Positions 1-7,701 of a DNA stretch of 9,050 nucleotides are shown here, in pieces. The notes beneath the pieces are model-generated. The model was not told the origin of the DNA and made no database searches. It saw only the letters and a list, made by a program, of their open reading frames with translations. Position 1 is the first letter of the stretch. Each line of letters begins with the position of its first letter. The stretch is from Holophagales bacterium (GTDB taxonomy: Bacteria > Acidobacteriota > Holophagae > Holophagales > Holophagaceae). The stretch is from positions 1 through 9,050 of the forward strand of contig JAIRRD010000051.1 of assembly GCA_031256155.1 (NCBI GenBank). Reading direction: 5' to 3'. The position numbers and the translations under genes were made by a program.

Positions 1-5
1 CTTGA

Positions 6-614
6 GTGCAGATTGTTGAAATAGTTTTCCACATAGCGACATCGGGTCCCACCATGCTCCCGGTCGATCACTCGCATGCACTGTACGGCGCTATCAAAAA
101 CGCTGTACCTGCATTCGCAACGTGCGACCACCTAGGTATCCACGTCATGCGCGGCACAGCGTCTGGAGACGGACAAATATTGTTGGACTCCAAAGATGCT
201 AGGCTACGAATGCGCATGCCAACAGAGTTCATTCCGCAGGCACTGCAATTGGCTGGTCGTGCTTTGCGGGTTTACGGATCAAGATTCTGCGTTGGCACGG
301 CCAGCGTGGCCCTGCTGCAGCCGGCACCCACGCTTTGGGCAAGAATGGTAACACGAAAGTTCGATGGTCACGATAAGCAATTGGCAGAAGTATCATTGCA
401 GAAAGACATTCTAGAGGCTTACCCCAACGCCGCATTCACGATTAAGAGAGCTAGAACAATACGTATCCATCAAAAACAAATCCTTGGCTTTGAAGTGCTG
501 GCCGACAACCTTACACCTGAGGATAGCGTTCAGCTTCAATCTTTTGGTTTTGGTGGTCGACGTGCCTTTGGGTGTGGTATTTTTGTAAGCCTCGGTGCAA
601 CCAATGGGAACTGA
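6..614 (+). CDS. cas6: Cas6 crRNA-processing endoribonuclease, MYXAN type (Cmx6)
   Basis: Predicted to cut the CRISPR transcript within each repeat, giving crRNAs for Cascade. The 202-residue product has the size and layout I know for the Cas6/Cmx6 family: an N-terminal LPVDHSHALYGAI segment (residues 18-30, with H22 and H24), a GIHVMRG segment (44-50), and a C-terminal glycine-rich RAMP loop GFGGRRAFGCG (181-191). The GTG at 6 follows an in-frame TGA at 3-5, so the frame cannot extend upstream, and the N-terminus from this GTG aligns with the family start. A ribosome binding site would lie outside the window. The 3' end overlaps cas3. The catalytic residue is not assigned; H22 or H24 are candidates by position only. 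The family call is from remembered motifs, not a search. Local GC is near 50%, higher than in downstream genes. Confidence 0.9.
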   Translation: MQIVEIVFHIATSGPTMLPVDHSHALYGAIKNAVPAFATCDHLGIHVMRGTASGDGQILLDSKDARLRMRMPTEFIPQALQLAGRALRVYGSRFCVGTASVALLQPAPTLWARMVTRKFDGHDKQLAEVSLQKDILEAYPNAAFTIKRARTIRIHQKQILGFEVLADNLTPEDSVQLQSFGFGGRRAFGCGIFVSLGATNGN

Positions 615-2826
615 ACGTCTGTTGGCGAAAAGTTGGGACAGTACAACAGGGACACAATTCCACGTGCCAACGATAGCTTGGCATACAGAGTGTGCCTTGG
701 ATTGTGCAAAACGCCTTCTCAGGCTGCGCGGCGGAGATGCGATTCACGCAATGGGTCTGCCACAGTCAGCCATGGTGGTTTTGGAACGAATTGTATTATT
801 TGCAGTTTGGCTACACGATATTGGCAAGTGCGCTTTTTCTTTCCAGCAGATTCTGGAAATGAAAACCAAAATAGCGCAACCATTCAGGCATGAAGCTGTT
901 AGCTGGTACATAATTTCACAGATACTTGATGATTATCTATCATATTATATTCCAGACAAAACGGAGCGATGGATGATCGCGGTCTGCGTGGCTGGACACC
1001 ACAGGAGTTTTGACATACAGGATCGCCAGTATGGAGCGATTCGCGATTATCTTGGCAAAAGCGAGTTGTTTTTGAGCCATAAAGATTTTCACGCTTTGTT
1101 CGGGCTTGTGCCCACCGACTGCGATTCGAGGGAAATGCCTCATTTTGACGACAGGACTCTGTCCGCAATCTGTCTGCATAAAGCTATATCAAAAGCAGTC
1201 ATCGACTATGATGATTGTATCTTTCCGATAATCGATGCCAATCAAAAAAAGATAATCAGCCTTGCCAAATCATTTCTTATAGCGGCAGACATTTCGGCCT
1301 CGGCATTGTCCGGAAACTCCATTGGATTTGATTGGATAGACAAAAAACTGGAGGCCAGAGCGGAATCAGATGCTCGCAAAGGCTCGTTGGAAAAGACTCT
1401 CGGAGGCAAGCCACTGCGGGAATTCCAAGAAGCCGTTGCTCAAAGCAAGGCACCTTGGACATTCCTAAAGGCTGGGTGCGGAACAGGGAAAACAGTGGCT
1501 GCGTGTGCATGGGCAGCAGAAAACTACAGTGAACGCCAGCTTTGGCTCACATATCCCACTACTGGAACGGCTACGGAAGGCTTTATTGATTACGTAAAGG
1601 CAACAGAGTTGGAAGGTTCTTTACAACACTCTAAAGCACTCTGGGATATTGAAGAACTTGAGCTGGATGTAGGCATTGAAACAGACGAAAACGAATTGCC
1701 ACAAAGAGAAATTGCACTGCGGGGGTGGGGAGCCGACACTGTTGTTGCGACAGTTGACACCGTGCTTGGAATAATGCAGAACCACAGAGCAGGGCATTAT
1801 GCCTATCCTGGCATACTTAAAGGCGCACTGGTATTTGATGAAATCCACGCCTACGACAAATTTCTTTTCGGTAGCCTTTTGCGTTTTTTGGAAACGCACC
1901 CTAACATTCCTTGCCTTTTTATGACAGCTAGTTTGCAGGAAAGCAGAGAACAGGCTTTAAGGGAATTACATTATAGAATTTTTAATAAAGAATTAGAAAT
2001 TCGCAAAGGCCCCGAAGACCTAGAAAATTTGCCCCGATATACTTTAATTAAAAGCGATTCCAAAAATGATCCATGGCCTGACATAAAAAATTACATACAG
2101 CAAGGCAAAAAAGTTTTATGGGTCTCAAACACCGTAGATCAATGCATAGCTGTTGGTAGAGAAGCCCAAAAAAAAGGCATGAAGCCTTTATTCTATCATA
2201 GCCGCTATAAATATTCAGACAGAATAAAACGCCATAGAGCCATTATTGATTCATTTAAAAACGATGATTCGTTTTTTGCAACTACAACTCAGGTCGCAGA
2301 AATGAGTTTGAATATTTCCGCAGATATGTTGATAACAGACATTGCACCAGTATCTGCTATGATACAGCGCCTTGGTCGTTTGAACCGCAAGGCAGATGCA
2401 ACATCCCTGCACGAACCATTTCCTTTTATTGTGTATGAACAACAAAGACACGAGCCTTATACTTCAAAAGATATAGAGTCCGCAAAAGAATGGTTAAACC
2501 GCTTACCAGATAGAATTTCGCAGCAAGACCTAATCAACTGTTGGTTGCCAGATGTCGAAGACCAAAGCCGGATTTACGCAAATTGGCTAGACGAATCTCT
2601 TTGGACGCGGAAATCCTCTCTGCGCGAAGCATCCAAAAGTATAAGCGTTGTTTTGGAAAAAGATTTGGGATACATTAGAAAGGGGGAAAAACCGATATCT
2701 TACTATCAAATTAATATGCCACGAAGAAAAATTGCAGATATGGAATCGTTCAGAGGCAGAAGAATTGCAACAGACAGCCACATCCGCTACCTTGAGCTTG
2801 AGGGGGCATCGTGGGTAAAAAAATAA
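595..2826 (+). CDS. cas3: Cas3 HD nuclease-helicase
   Basis: Effector that Cascade recruits to unwind and degrade target DNA. The 743-residue protein has an N-terminal HD domain with a full metal-ligand set: H30, H74-D75 (WLHDIGK), H99, H135-H136 and a likely D232. A superfamily 2 helicase core follows: Walker A AGCGTGKT (293-300), DEIH (415-418), motif III TAS (444-446) and motif VI QRLGRLNR (591-598). Nothing essential looks lost. The start is uncertain: GTG at 595 or ATG at 604, both inside the 3' end of cas6 and neither with a strong Shine-Dalgarno, which suggests translational coupling. The stop overlaps the cas8 start. GC falls from near 50% in the HD and first RecA-like domain to about 35% after motif III. 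An A8 run lies at 2168-2175. Confidence 0.97.
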   Translation: MQPMGTERLLAKSWDSTTGTQFHVPTIAWHTECALDCAKRLLRLRGGDAIHAMGLPQSAMVVLERIVLFAVWLHDIGKCAFSFQQILEMKTKIAQPFRHEAVSWYIISQILDDYLSYYIPDKTERWMIAVCVAGHHRSFDIQDRQYGAIRDYLGKSELFLSHKDFHALFGLVPTDCDSREMPHFDDRTLSAICLHKAISKAVIDYDDCIFPIIDANQKKIISLAKSFLIAADISASALSGNSIGFDWIDKKLEARAESDARKGSLEKTLGGKPLREFQEAVAQSKAPWTFLKAGCGTGKTVAACAWAAENYSERQLWLTYPTTGTATEGFIDYVKATELEGSLQHSKALWDIEELELDVGIETDENELPQREIALRGWGADTVVATVDTVLGIMQNHRAGHYAYPGILKGALVFDEIHAYDKFLFGSLLRFLETHPNIPCLFMTASLQESREQALRELHYRIFNKELEIRKGPEDLENLPRYTLIKSDSKNDPWPDIKNYIQQGKKVLWVSNTVDQCIAVGREAQKKGMKPLFYHSRYKYSDRIKRHRAIIDSFKNDDSFFATTTQVAEMSLNISADMLITDIAPVSAMIQRLGRLNRKADATSLHEPFPFIVYEQQRHEPYTSKDIESAKEWLNRLPDRISQQDLINCWLPDVEDQSRIYANWLDESLWTRKSSLREASKSISVVLEKDLGYIRKGEKPISYYQINMPRRKIADMESFRGRRIATDSHIRYLELEGASWVKK
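2801..2806 (+). promoter_or_regulatory. Ribosome binding site of cas8
   Basis: AGGGGG inside the last codons of cas3, 4 nt before GTG 2811 (GAGG at 2800-2803 lies 7 nt before). It favours the GTG start over the next in-frame ATG at 2859, which has no comparable site. Confidence 0.65.
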
Positions 2827-4418
2827 TAAAACCGGAGAATAAAGCAGGTTCTTTAGTCATGGCTCTTAACGCGCCAGGAATGACCCCCATTCTTAAGGCT
2901 GGCTTGGGAGGGCTTGCTGCAAGCCTGAGAGCGATCAATAGAAAAACAAGCCAAAATGAATGGCAGTGTGGCGTGACGGTGCCGCTGGAAGACGGATTTG
3001 CAAAAATAGAAGAAACAAAGATTACAATAGAATGGCCTGATGGAGGTCCACGGAATACCCTTGAATTTTTGTGGAAAGAATCCTTTCAGCTATCAAATGG
3101 GGTGATCTATCTGCCGGGAGCACATTCATTTGCGTTCGATGGCCGAGATGGACGGCCGCTCAGGTTACAGAAAGGCATAAAAACGACTTTTTTGCAGCAC
3201 GGTAAAACAACAATGCGTAGCGGTGCTGAGGAATCTATTCTTGTTGACATGGATGATGGCGAGGAATTAAATTTTCATTATCAGCCTTATAGTGTTTATG
3301 CCCATCAAAATCAAATTACTGATATAATTGAATCTTTGTGCGCTAATAAGGTGGTTGAATTGGCTGGTTGGGCATACCCAGGTGCTGCTCAAAGGCACTC
3401 CGCATACAAAGAAACGAAAGTTGAATACATACCCAGCATTGCCATAGCCGCATTATTCGGCATTGTTGGATGCATAACCCTGCCAAATGAACTTGATAAT
3501 GGTGGTTTTCTGATCATCCCAGAACCAACTGATCTGGTTATGTTTGCTAGGGAATTACCCTTTTTGTTGCCTATGAGCTACATTGATACTGCCCCTGCTA
3601 GTTTGGGCGACGCAGTTTTGCTTGCCGAACTTTATTGTTTGCTAAATGAAATTGGTAATGAGTGCATTTCAAACATTCATGGTGTGCTTATGAAATCCAT
3701 GGCGTGGGATAAAAAACAGAAATACCGAGCTTCGCTTGTTAGTACAATTGCGGAATTAAATCCTTCATATAATACTGATAATATTGAGATCTATAAAATT
3801 ATGCGAAATCATCTTCCTCCTAAATTTTACGCACCCAAAGACAAAAATAAAAACGATACTTGGGTACGCCCCAGCTATTTAAGGGCTTTTGCATCAGATA
3901 ATCTTGTGCGTGGTAGGCCTTGGTATGCTGGTTTTTCGACATATTCCAAGGTTGATGGAAAAAAAACACGGTACTTGCATACCTATAAAACTAAAGATAA
4001 TTCAGGTTTGCTTGACTTCCGCTTAGAAAGAGAGGGGTTGATAGAGATGACTGACAAACTACCTGATCAAGAAAGGTTGTTGGTGCAGACTATGCACGAA
4101 GCGATAAAAAACCGACTTGGAAAAATATCTGACGATCAGAAAACGCTCGGTGGTGACCCAAACAAGCGTTTTGATGATGAAATGTTGCGGATACGCCTTT
4201 CATTTACAAACGCAAAAACACAAGAGCAAGTTCGAAAAGCGTTTGCTGATCTTTGGAGCAAGGGTGGGAAACTAAAGACTATGCAGGAAAACTGGGAACA
4301 GATTACAGTCTTTATAACAAATGACAAAACATGGATGTTGGCTCGTGATCTTGCCCTGATTGGTCTTGCCAGTTACAAAGGACGGAATAAGGGCGAAAAT
4401 GAAGATGGCGCGAACTGA
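2811..4418 (+). CDS. cas8a1: Cas8a1/Csx13 (Cmx1, DevT-like) Cascade large subunit
   Basis: Large subunit of the interference complex, expected to recognise the PAM and help recruit Cas3. The 535-residue product is recognised by its N-terminal motif LNAPGMTPILKAGLGGLAAS (19-38), which I associate with the MYXAN Cas8a1/Csx13 family, and by its place between cas3 and the DevR-type cas7. Its Myxococcus relative is DevT. The start is GTG at 2811 with a strong Shine-Dalgarno, overlapping the end of cas3 by 16 nt across an A7 run (2817-2823). The last ~125 residues look helical and charged and begin at a possible internal start (4047), so this gene may also make a small subunit. The middle of the protein has no motif I can assign. 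The subtype label (I-A in older naming, I-B-like later) is uncertain; the Cas8 call is firm. Confidence 0.88.
   Translation: MGKKIIKPENKAGSLVMALNAPGMTPILKAGLGGLAASLRAINRKTSQNEWQCGVTVPLEDGFAKIEETKITIEWPDGGPRNTLEFLWKESFQLSNGVIYLPGAHSFAFDGRDGRPLRLQKGIKTTFLQHGKTTMRSGAEESILVDMDDGEELNFHYQPYSVYAHQNQITDIIESLCANKVVELAGWAYPGAAQRHSAYKETKVEYIPSIAIAALFGIVGCITLPNELDNGGFLIIPEPTDLVMFARELPFLLPMSYIDTAPASLGDAVLLAELYCLLNEIGNECISNIHGVLMKSMAWDKKQKYRASLVSTIAELNPSYNTDNIEIYKIMRNHLPPKFYAPKDKNKNDTWVRPSYLRAFASDNLVRGRPWYAGFSTYSKVDGKKTRYLHTYKTKDNSGLLDFRLEREGLIEMTDKLPDQERLLVQTMHEAIKNRLGKISDDQKTLGGDPNKRFDDEMLRIRLSFTNAKTQEQVRKAFADLWSKGGKLKTMQENWEQITVFITNDKTWMLARDLALIGLASYKGRNKGENEDGAN
4047..4418 (+). CDS. cas11: Candidate Cas11 small subunit translated from inside cas8
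   Basis: In-frame ATG at cas8 residue 413 (LIEMTDKLPDQ), preceded by AGAGGGG at 4031-4037, 9 nt upstream. The product would be 123 residues, rich in Lys, Glu and Gln and apparently helical, which is the usual size of a Cascade small subunit. No separate cas11 gene is present. Internal translation of Cas11 from large-subunit genes is established for some type I-B, I-C and I-D systems; applying it here is inference. A second candidate start is GTG 4083, with GAAAGG at 4071-4076 and a 6-nt spacer, giving 111 residues. Purine-rich sequence is common in this AT-rich gene, so either site could be chance. Confidence 0.45.
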   Translation: MTDKLPDQERLLVQTMHEAIKNRLGKISDDQKTLGGDPNKRFDDEMLRIRLSFTNAKTQEQVRKAFADLWSKGGKLKTMQENWEQITVFITNDKTWMLARDLALIGLASYKGRNKGENEDGAN

Positions 4419-4473
4419 TATTTCTAATGTACGTCTGCTTCGTCATGAACTTAACCAACAGCTTTTGAGGTAA
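4399..4473 (+). CDS. Possible 24-residue ORF between cas8 and cas7
   Basis: The ORF starts with ATG AAG ATG inside the 3' end of cas8, in another frame, and stops 4 nt before the cas7 ATG. AAGGG at 4389-4393 precedes its ATG by 5 nt, a good ribosome binding site. The peptide starts MKMARTDISN, ends LNQQLLR and is basic. Its final codons contain the cas7 Shine-Dalgarno, so ribosomes translating it would be delivered to cas7. It may be a coupling leader ORF, a remnant, or chance. I recognise no family. Confidence 0.25.
   Translation: MKMARTDISNVRLLRHELNQQLLR
4467..4470 (+). promoter_or_regulatory. Ribosome binding site of cas7
   Basis: GAGG, 7 nt before ATG 4478. It supports that start and lies in the only sizeable gap of the operon. 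I see no convincing promoter or terminator in 4419-4477. Confidence 0.65.
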
Positions 4474-4477
4474 CCCT

Positions 4478-5434
4478 ATGTCTATACACATACACGCTAC
4501 AATCTTGACTGCCCATGCGGTGGCGGCCAACAACCGCGGACTCACGGAAGGAAATATTACCACGCTACAGAAACTTTTGTGGGAAACTGGACAAATACAT
4601 ACCACGGTTTCCGCAGAATCTATTCGTTTTGCGTTGCGGAGTCGTTTCCAGGAAGCAAATGAAAAACTAAATAGAACATATGATGAAGCCAAACGGGCAA
4701 ACGAATGGAAAGACCCTGAATTCTCCAAATGGGAGGAATATTTGGATGATGACTTGTTGGGCTTTATGTCGGCAAAGGCGGCGGCTGAAGAAACTCAAGA
4801 AGATTCAGATTCAAAAAACGAAGATGACAAAAATAGCAAATCAAAAAAAGAAAAGCCAAAAGGCAAGGCAATAGTGCGCCGTAGCCCACTTGAAATTACC
4901 CGTGCCGTTAGCCTTTTACCTTGGCTGGGCGATTATACGTCTAACTTCGCAAGTCCAGGTGCCACTCCTTCTGCCCAGAAAAAAGGCACAAATCCGGTAC
5001 CCTATGGTACAGAAGTACATGCAACACGCTATCAATATAGCCTGAGCCTTACGCCTGAACGTCTCAAGCAAACAAAACGCGCAGAGACGGCTTTGAGAAA
5101 CATTTGCTCGCTTGGTCCGGTTGCTGGCAACAATGCGCGATTCTTGTTTGACTTTAGCCCAGAAAGCATTGTAATCAGAGTTACCGAAGACCCAGCACCG
5201 AGAATCATGTACTGCTTCGACACAGGAACAGACAGTGCCATCCACCTTGATAGACTTCTTGAAAAGGTCAAGTTAGGCGATATAAAAACGAAAGGGCTAT
5301 TTGTGGGCGGAACGGTGTTGAACGCCTTAGACGTAAATGCCTTAAAGCTCCTCTGCATTGATGGCAAGCCAGGTGTTTTGACAGTCTGTGAAAATGCATT
5401 GGCAGCCTGTGAAAACCTGCTGGCAAAGGTTTAA
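4478..5434 (+). CDS. cas7: Cas7 backbone subunit, DevR family
   Basis: Expected to polymerise along the crRNA as the Cascade backbone. The N-terminus (HIHATILTAHAVAANNRG, 4-21, then EGNITTLQKLLW, 24-35, and HTTVSAESIRFALR, 41-54) is characteristic of DevR/MJ0381-type Cas7. The central segment RRSPLEITRAVSLLPWLGDY (134-153) and HATRYQYSLSLTPERL (181-196) also fit. Residues 103-130 form a low-complexity insert, acidic first (ETQEDSDSKNEDD) and lysine-rich after, probably a disordered loop of the thumb or finger region. At 318 residues it is of ordinary length for the family. The ATG has a GAGG site 7 nt upstream. cas5 follows after 6 nt. In Myxococcus the homologue DevR acts in development, but the complete cas set here points to immunity. 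Confidence 0.95.
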   Translation: MSIHIHATILTAHAVAANNRGLTEGNITTLQKLLWETGQIHTTVSAESIRFALRSRFQEANEKLNRTYDEAKRANEWKDPEFSKWEEYLDDDLLGFMSAKAAAEETQEDSDSKNEDDKNSKSKKEKPKGKAIVRRSPLEITRAVSLLPWLGDYTSNFASPGATPSAQKKGTNPVPYGTEVHATRYQYSLSLTPERLKQTKRAETALRNICSLGPVAGNNARFLFDFSPESIVIRVTEDPAPRIMYCFDTGTDSAIHLDRLLEKVKLGDIKTKGLFVGGTVLNALDVNALKLLCIDGKPGVLTVCENALAACENLLAKV

Positions 5435-5440
5435 TCTCAT

Positions 5441-6079
5441 ATGATCGCCTTGCGCATTACTGTTCCAATCGCATGCTGGAGGAAGGGTCATGCCAGAGAA
5501 TACTGGGAAACTGAAATACTGCCGCCTCCCGCGACTTGCTATGGCGCATTGCTTTCTCTTGTTGGTGAAACAGACCGAGAAACCCACATAGGAGTTCGAA
5601 TCACCGCTGGATTGTTGAATCGCCCGACTTTGAGTACTGTGCTGAGAACTTTCTGGAGAGTTAAAAAAAAAGAACTGTCTCAAGGAAGTGCTGAAAATGC
5701 GCGTCCAGACTTGCAACAACTGTGGTGCAACGCTGAATTAATGATTTGGTGCGACAATGGCGATGACAAGGCGGATGAGAAACTGGAGCAAAGAGTCACA
5801 ATGGCTTTGAAAAATCCAGAAAAAATCTATCGTTTCGGTGGATGGTCTCTCGGCGAAAGTACGCACCTTATTAATGATGCGTGGCTGATTGATACCGCGC
5901 CCTCGCCAGAATCCACATGTCATGCGTTTCTGCTTGATTCAAATGGAAATCTTACCTTTCCTGTATGGGTAGATCATGTTGGCATGTCAGGTACTAATTA
6001 TGTAGTTGGGAGTATGGAGAATATAAACAGTACCCCATCGGTAGAACGAATCCCAAAAATAGAACCAGCCGCAACATGA
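5441..6079 (+). CDS. cas5: Cas5 subunit, MYXAN type (Cmx5/DevS)
   Basis: Expected to bind the 5' handle of the crRNA and cap the Cas7 backbone. The 212-residue product begins as a RAMP ferredoxin-like fold (MIALRITVPIACWRKGHARE). It has the Cas5-typical segment LPPPATCYGALLSLVGE (27-43) and a glycine-containing FGGWSLGES (132-140). No catalytic set for repeat cleavage is evident, as expected with a separate cas6. The start ATG lies 6 nt after the cas7 stop; AAAGG at 5425-5429 is a distant but possible ribosome binding site. The stop overlaps the cas4-cas1 start in ATGA. An A9 run encodes the Lys-Lys-Lys at 75-77. The C-terminal tail (about 192-212) is Ser/Pro-rich and looks flexible. Confidence 0.92.
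   Translation: MIALRITVPIACWRKGHAREYWETEILPPPATCYGALLSLVGETDRETHIGVRITAGLLNRPTLSTVLRTFWRVKKKELSQGSAENARPDLQQLWCNAELMIWCDNGDDKADEKLEQRVTMALKNPEKIYRFGGWSLGESTHLINDAWLIDTAPSPESTCHAFLLDSNGNLTFPVWVDHVGMSGTNYVVGSMENINSTPSVERIPKIEPAAT
5663..5671 (+). repeat. A9 homopolymer inside cas5
   Basis: Nine consecutive A residues in the reading frame V-K-K-K-E. Reading by hand, gain or loss of one A brings an in-frame stop within a few tens of codons, so slippage would truncate Cas5. Shorter A runs lie in cas3 (2168-2175), at the cas8 start (2817-2823) and in the charged insert of cas7. Confidence 0.8.
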
Positions 6080-7701
6080 CTTTAACAAGGGTAATGGCTG
6101 TGCATGCCTTTGCCTACTGCCCCCGTCTCTTTTATTTAGAGGAGGTGGAGGAAATCAGACTCGCAGATGAACGTGTGATTGTGGGCAGGGAATTGCATTA
6201 CGAGTTGGAAAATGGCGAAAAATCGGTGTTTCACACCTTTACATTAGAAAGTGAAGAGTGGGGATTAAAGGGAAAATTGGACGCATGTCGCTACTCCAAT
6301 GGGAGTTGGTGCATTTTAGAACACAAAAGGGGGCGTAGCAGAAAAGGTGACCATGGGGCAGAAGCCTGGGATTCAGATCGCTTACAAGTTACAGCTTATG
6401 CGGTGTTGTTGTCGGAACACTTGGAAACACAGGTAACAGAAGCACGTGTTCGCTATCATGCCGACAATAAAAGTGTGCAAATACGTATAGGCCGCCAGGA
6501 ATACCAGGAGCTTGAAATAGCAATTAAGGATATGGATATTCTTAGGGAGAGTACAACACGGCCGGAAATAACTCCCCACTCAAAAAGATGCATTCACTGT
6601 AGTCTTGCTCCAGTTTGCTTACCAGAAGAAGAACGTTTTCAGGCAAGAGAAGATTGGGAACCCTTAAGACTATATCCAAAACATCATGATCGCTTAACAC
6701 TTCATGTAGTGGGACATGGAACGCAGTTGTCAAAATCAAACAACAGATTGGTTGTAAAACCTTTAAATGATGTCGAAGAAAGCTATCCAATAGAGCAGGT
6801 CGAACAAGTCGCTTTGCATGGCAATGTCCAAGCCACCACTCAAGCTATACACCTCTGTTTTGCGCGAGATGTCCAAATACATTGGCTTGGCAGTGGAGGG
6901 CGCTATCTTGGTGGTTCGGCACCTGGTAAAGGGGGTGTTCAGCGGCGAATCAGACAGTATGAAGCACTAAGCGACCTGAATTTTTGTTTGGAGCGTGCAA
7001 AAGAACTGGTGCGGGCAAAACTGCGCATGCAGTTGGCTTTTATGTTACGCGCAACGCGTGGTAAAAATAGAAATCTACAGCTTCAAAGTAACCTTAGTCA
7101 ATTGCGTGTGTGTTTACAAGCAATCCCCCAATCAAAAACTATTGAATATCTACGGGGTATCGAAGGTAGAGGTACCCAAGCTTACTTTGACTCTTTTAAT
7201 CAATTAATACTTGCGGATTTGCCGTCGGAATTGCACTTTTATGGTAGAAACAGAAAACCACCGCGAGACGCTGTTAATGCTTTACTGTCATTTGGATATC
7301 AATTACTTTACCGCGATATAGTCTCAGCTATATTAACCGTTGGTTTAGAACCATCATTTGGAATAATGCATACTGCTAGATCTGCAGCTTATCCATTAGC
7401 ACTAGATATCATGGAATTATTTCGCACACCATTGGTTGACATAGTAGTAATAGCAAGCCTTAATCGGCGACAATGGAATATGGACATGCATTTCCACAAG
7501 CTTGGCGTAGGCATTTATCTAAACGATGAAGGTCGCAATCAAGCCATAGCACTTTTTGAAACACGTAAAACCGAAACATGGAAACATCCAGTACTTGGTT
7601 ATAGTCTTAGCTACCATCGACTTATGGAGTTAGAAGTCAGATTATTGGAAAAAACTTGGATGGGACATCCAGGGTTATTTGCTATGTGGAGTTTACGGTG
7701 A
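6076..7701 (+). CDS. cas4-cas1: Cas4-Cas1 fusion, spacer acquisition nuclease and integrase
   Basis: A single 541-residue protein joining Cas4, which trims prespacers and selects PAM-linked ends, to the Cas1 integrase. Cas4 spans about residues 1-185: C15 (AYCPRLFY) plus C172, C175 and C181 can bind a 4Fe-4S cluster. The RecB-like active site shows H41, D69 (GKLDA), E82-x-K84 (LEHKRG) and Q104-Y108 (QVTAY). Cas1 spans about 205-541: the catalytic residues should be E363 (RGIEGRG), H432 (GIMHTARS) and D444/E447 (LALDIMELFR), with the usual spacing. Both halves look active. The start ATG overlaps the cas5 stop in ATGA with no clear Shine-Dalgarno, so translation is probably coupled; ATG 6094 is an alternative. 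Such fusions are known in MYXAN and some I-G (I-U) systems; the neighbours here favour MYXAN. Confidence 0.96.
   Translation: MTLTRVMAVHAFAYCPRLFYLEEVEEIRLADERVIVGRELHYELENGEKSVFHTFTLESEEWGLKGKLDACRYSNGSWCILEHKRGRSRKGDHGAEAWDSDRLQVTAYAVLLSEHLETQVTEARVRYHADNKSVQIRIGRQEYQELEIAIKDMDILRESTTRPEITPHSKRCIHCSLAPVCLPEEERFQAREDWEPLRLYPKHHDRLTLHVVGHGTQLSKSNNRLVVKPLNDVEESYPIEQVEQVALHGNVQATTQAIHLCFARDVQIHWLGSGGRYLGGSAPGKGGVQRRIRQYEALSDLNFCLERAKELVRAKLRMQLAFMLRATRGKNRNLQLQSNLSQLRVCLQAIPQSKTIEYLRGIEGRGTQAYFDSFNQLILADLPSELHFYGRNRKPPRDAVNALLSFGYQLLYRDIVSAILTVGLEPSFGIMHTARSAAYPLALDIMELFRTPLVDIVVIASLNRRQWNMDMHFHKLGVGIYLNDEGRNQAIALFETRKTETWKHPVLGYSLSYHRLMELEVRLLEKTWMGHPGLFAMWSLR
7688..7691 (+). promoter_or_regulatory. 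Ribosome binding site deciding the cas2 start
   Basis: GGAG, 6 nt before GTG 7698, which overlaps the cas4-cas1 TGA (GTGA). This favours the GTG over the in-frame ATG at 7656, which would add 14 residues unlike a Cas2 N-terminus. Confidence 0.6.

Noticed and set aside
4419..4477. CreTA-like toxin-antitoxin RNA pair in the cas8-cas7 gap
   Set aside because: I looked for a degenerate copy of the CRISPR repeat 3' end that would form a crRNA-like antitoxin and found none; the gap is also very short.
4312..4728. Minus-strand 138-codon open frame
   Set aside because: It lies antisense to the end of cas8 and the start of cas7, both firmly identified, and its translation resembles no family I know.
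5032..5719. Minus-strand open frames of 111 and 125 codons opposite cas7 and cas5
   Set aside because: These are shadow frames of recognised genes with atypical composition and no ribosome site noticed.
7656..7697. Upstream ATG start for cas2
   Set aside because: It would add 14 residues not typical of Cas2 and overlap cas4-cas1 by 46 nt; GTG 7698 has GGAG at the right distance and the common stop-start overlap.
6076..7701. Assignment to type I-G (I-U), which also has Cas4-Cas1 fusions
   Set aside because: The effector genes are Cas8a1/Csx13-, DevR- and DevS-like with a separate Cmx6-type Cas6, not Csx17, Csb1 and Csb2.
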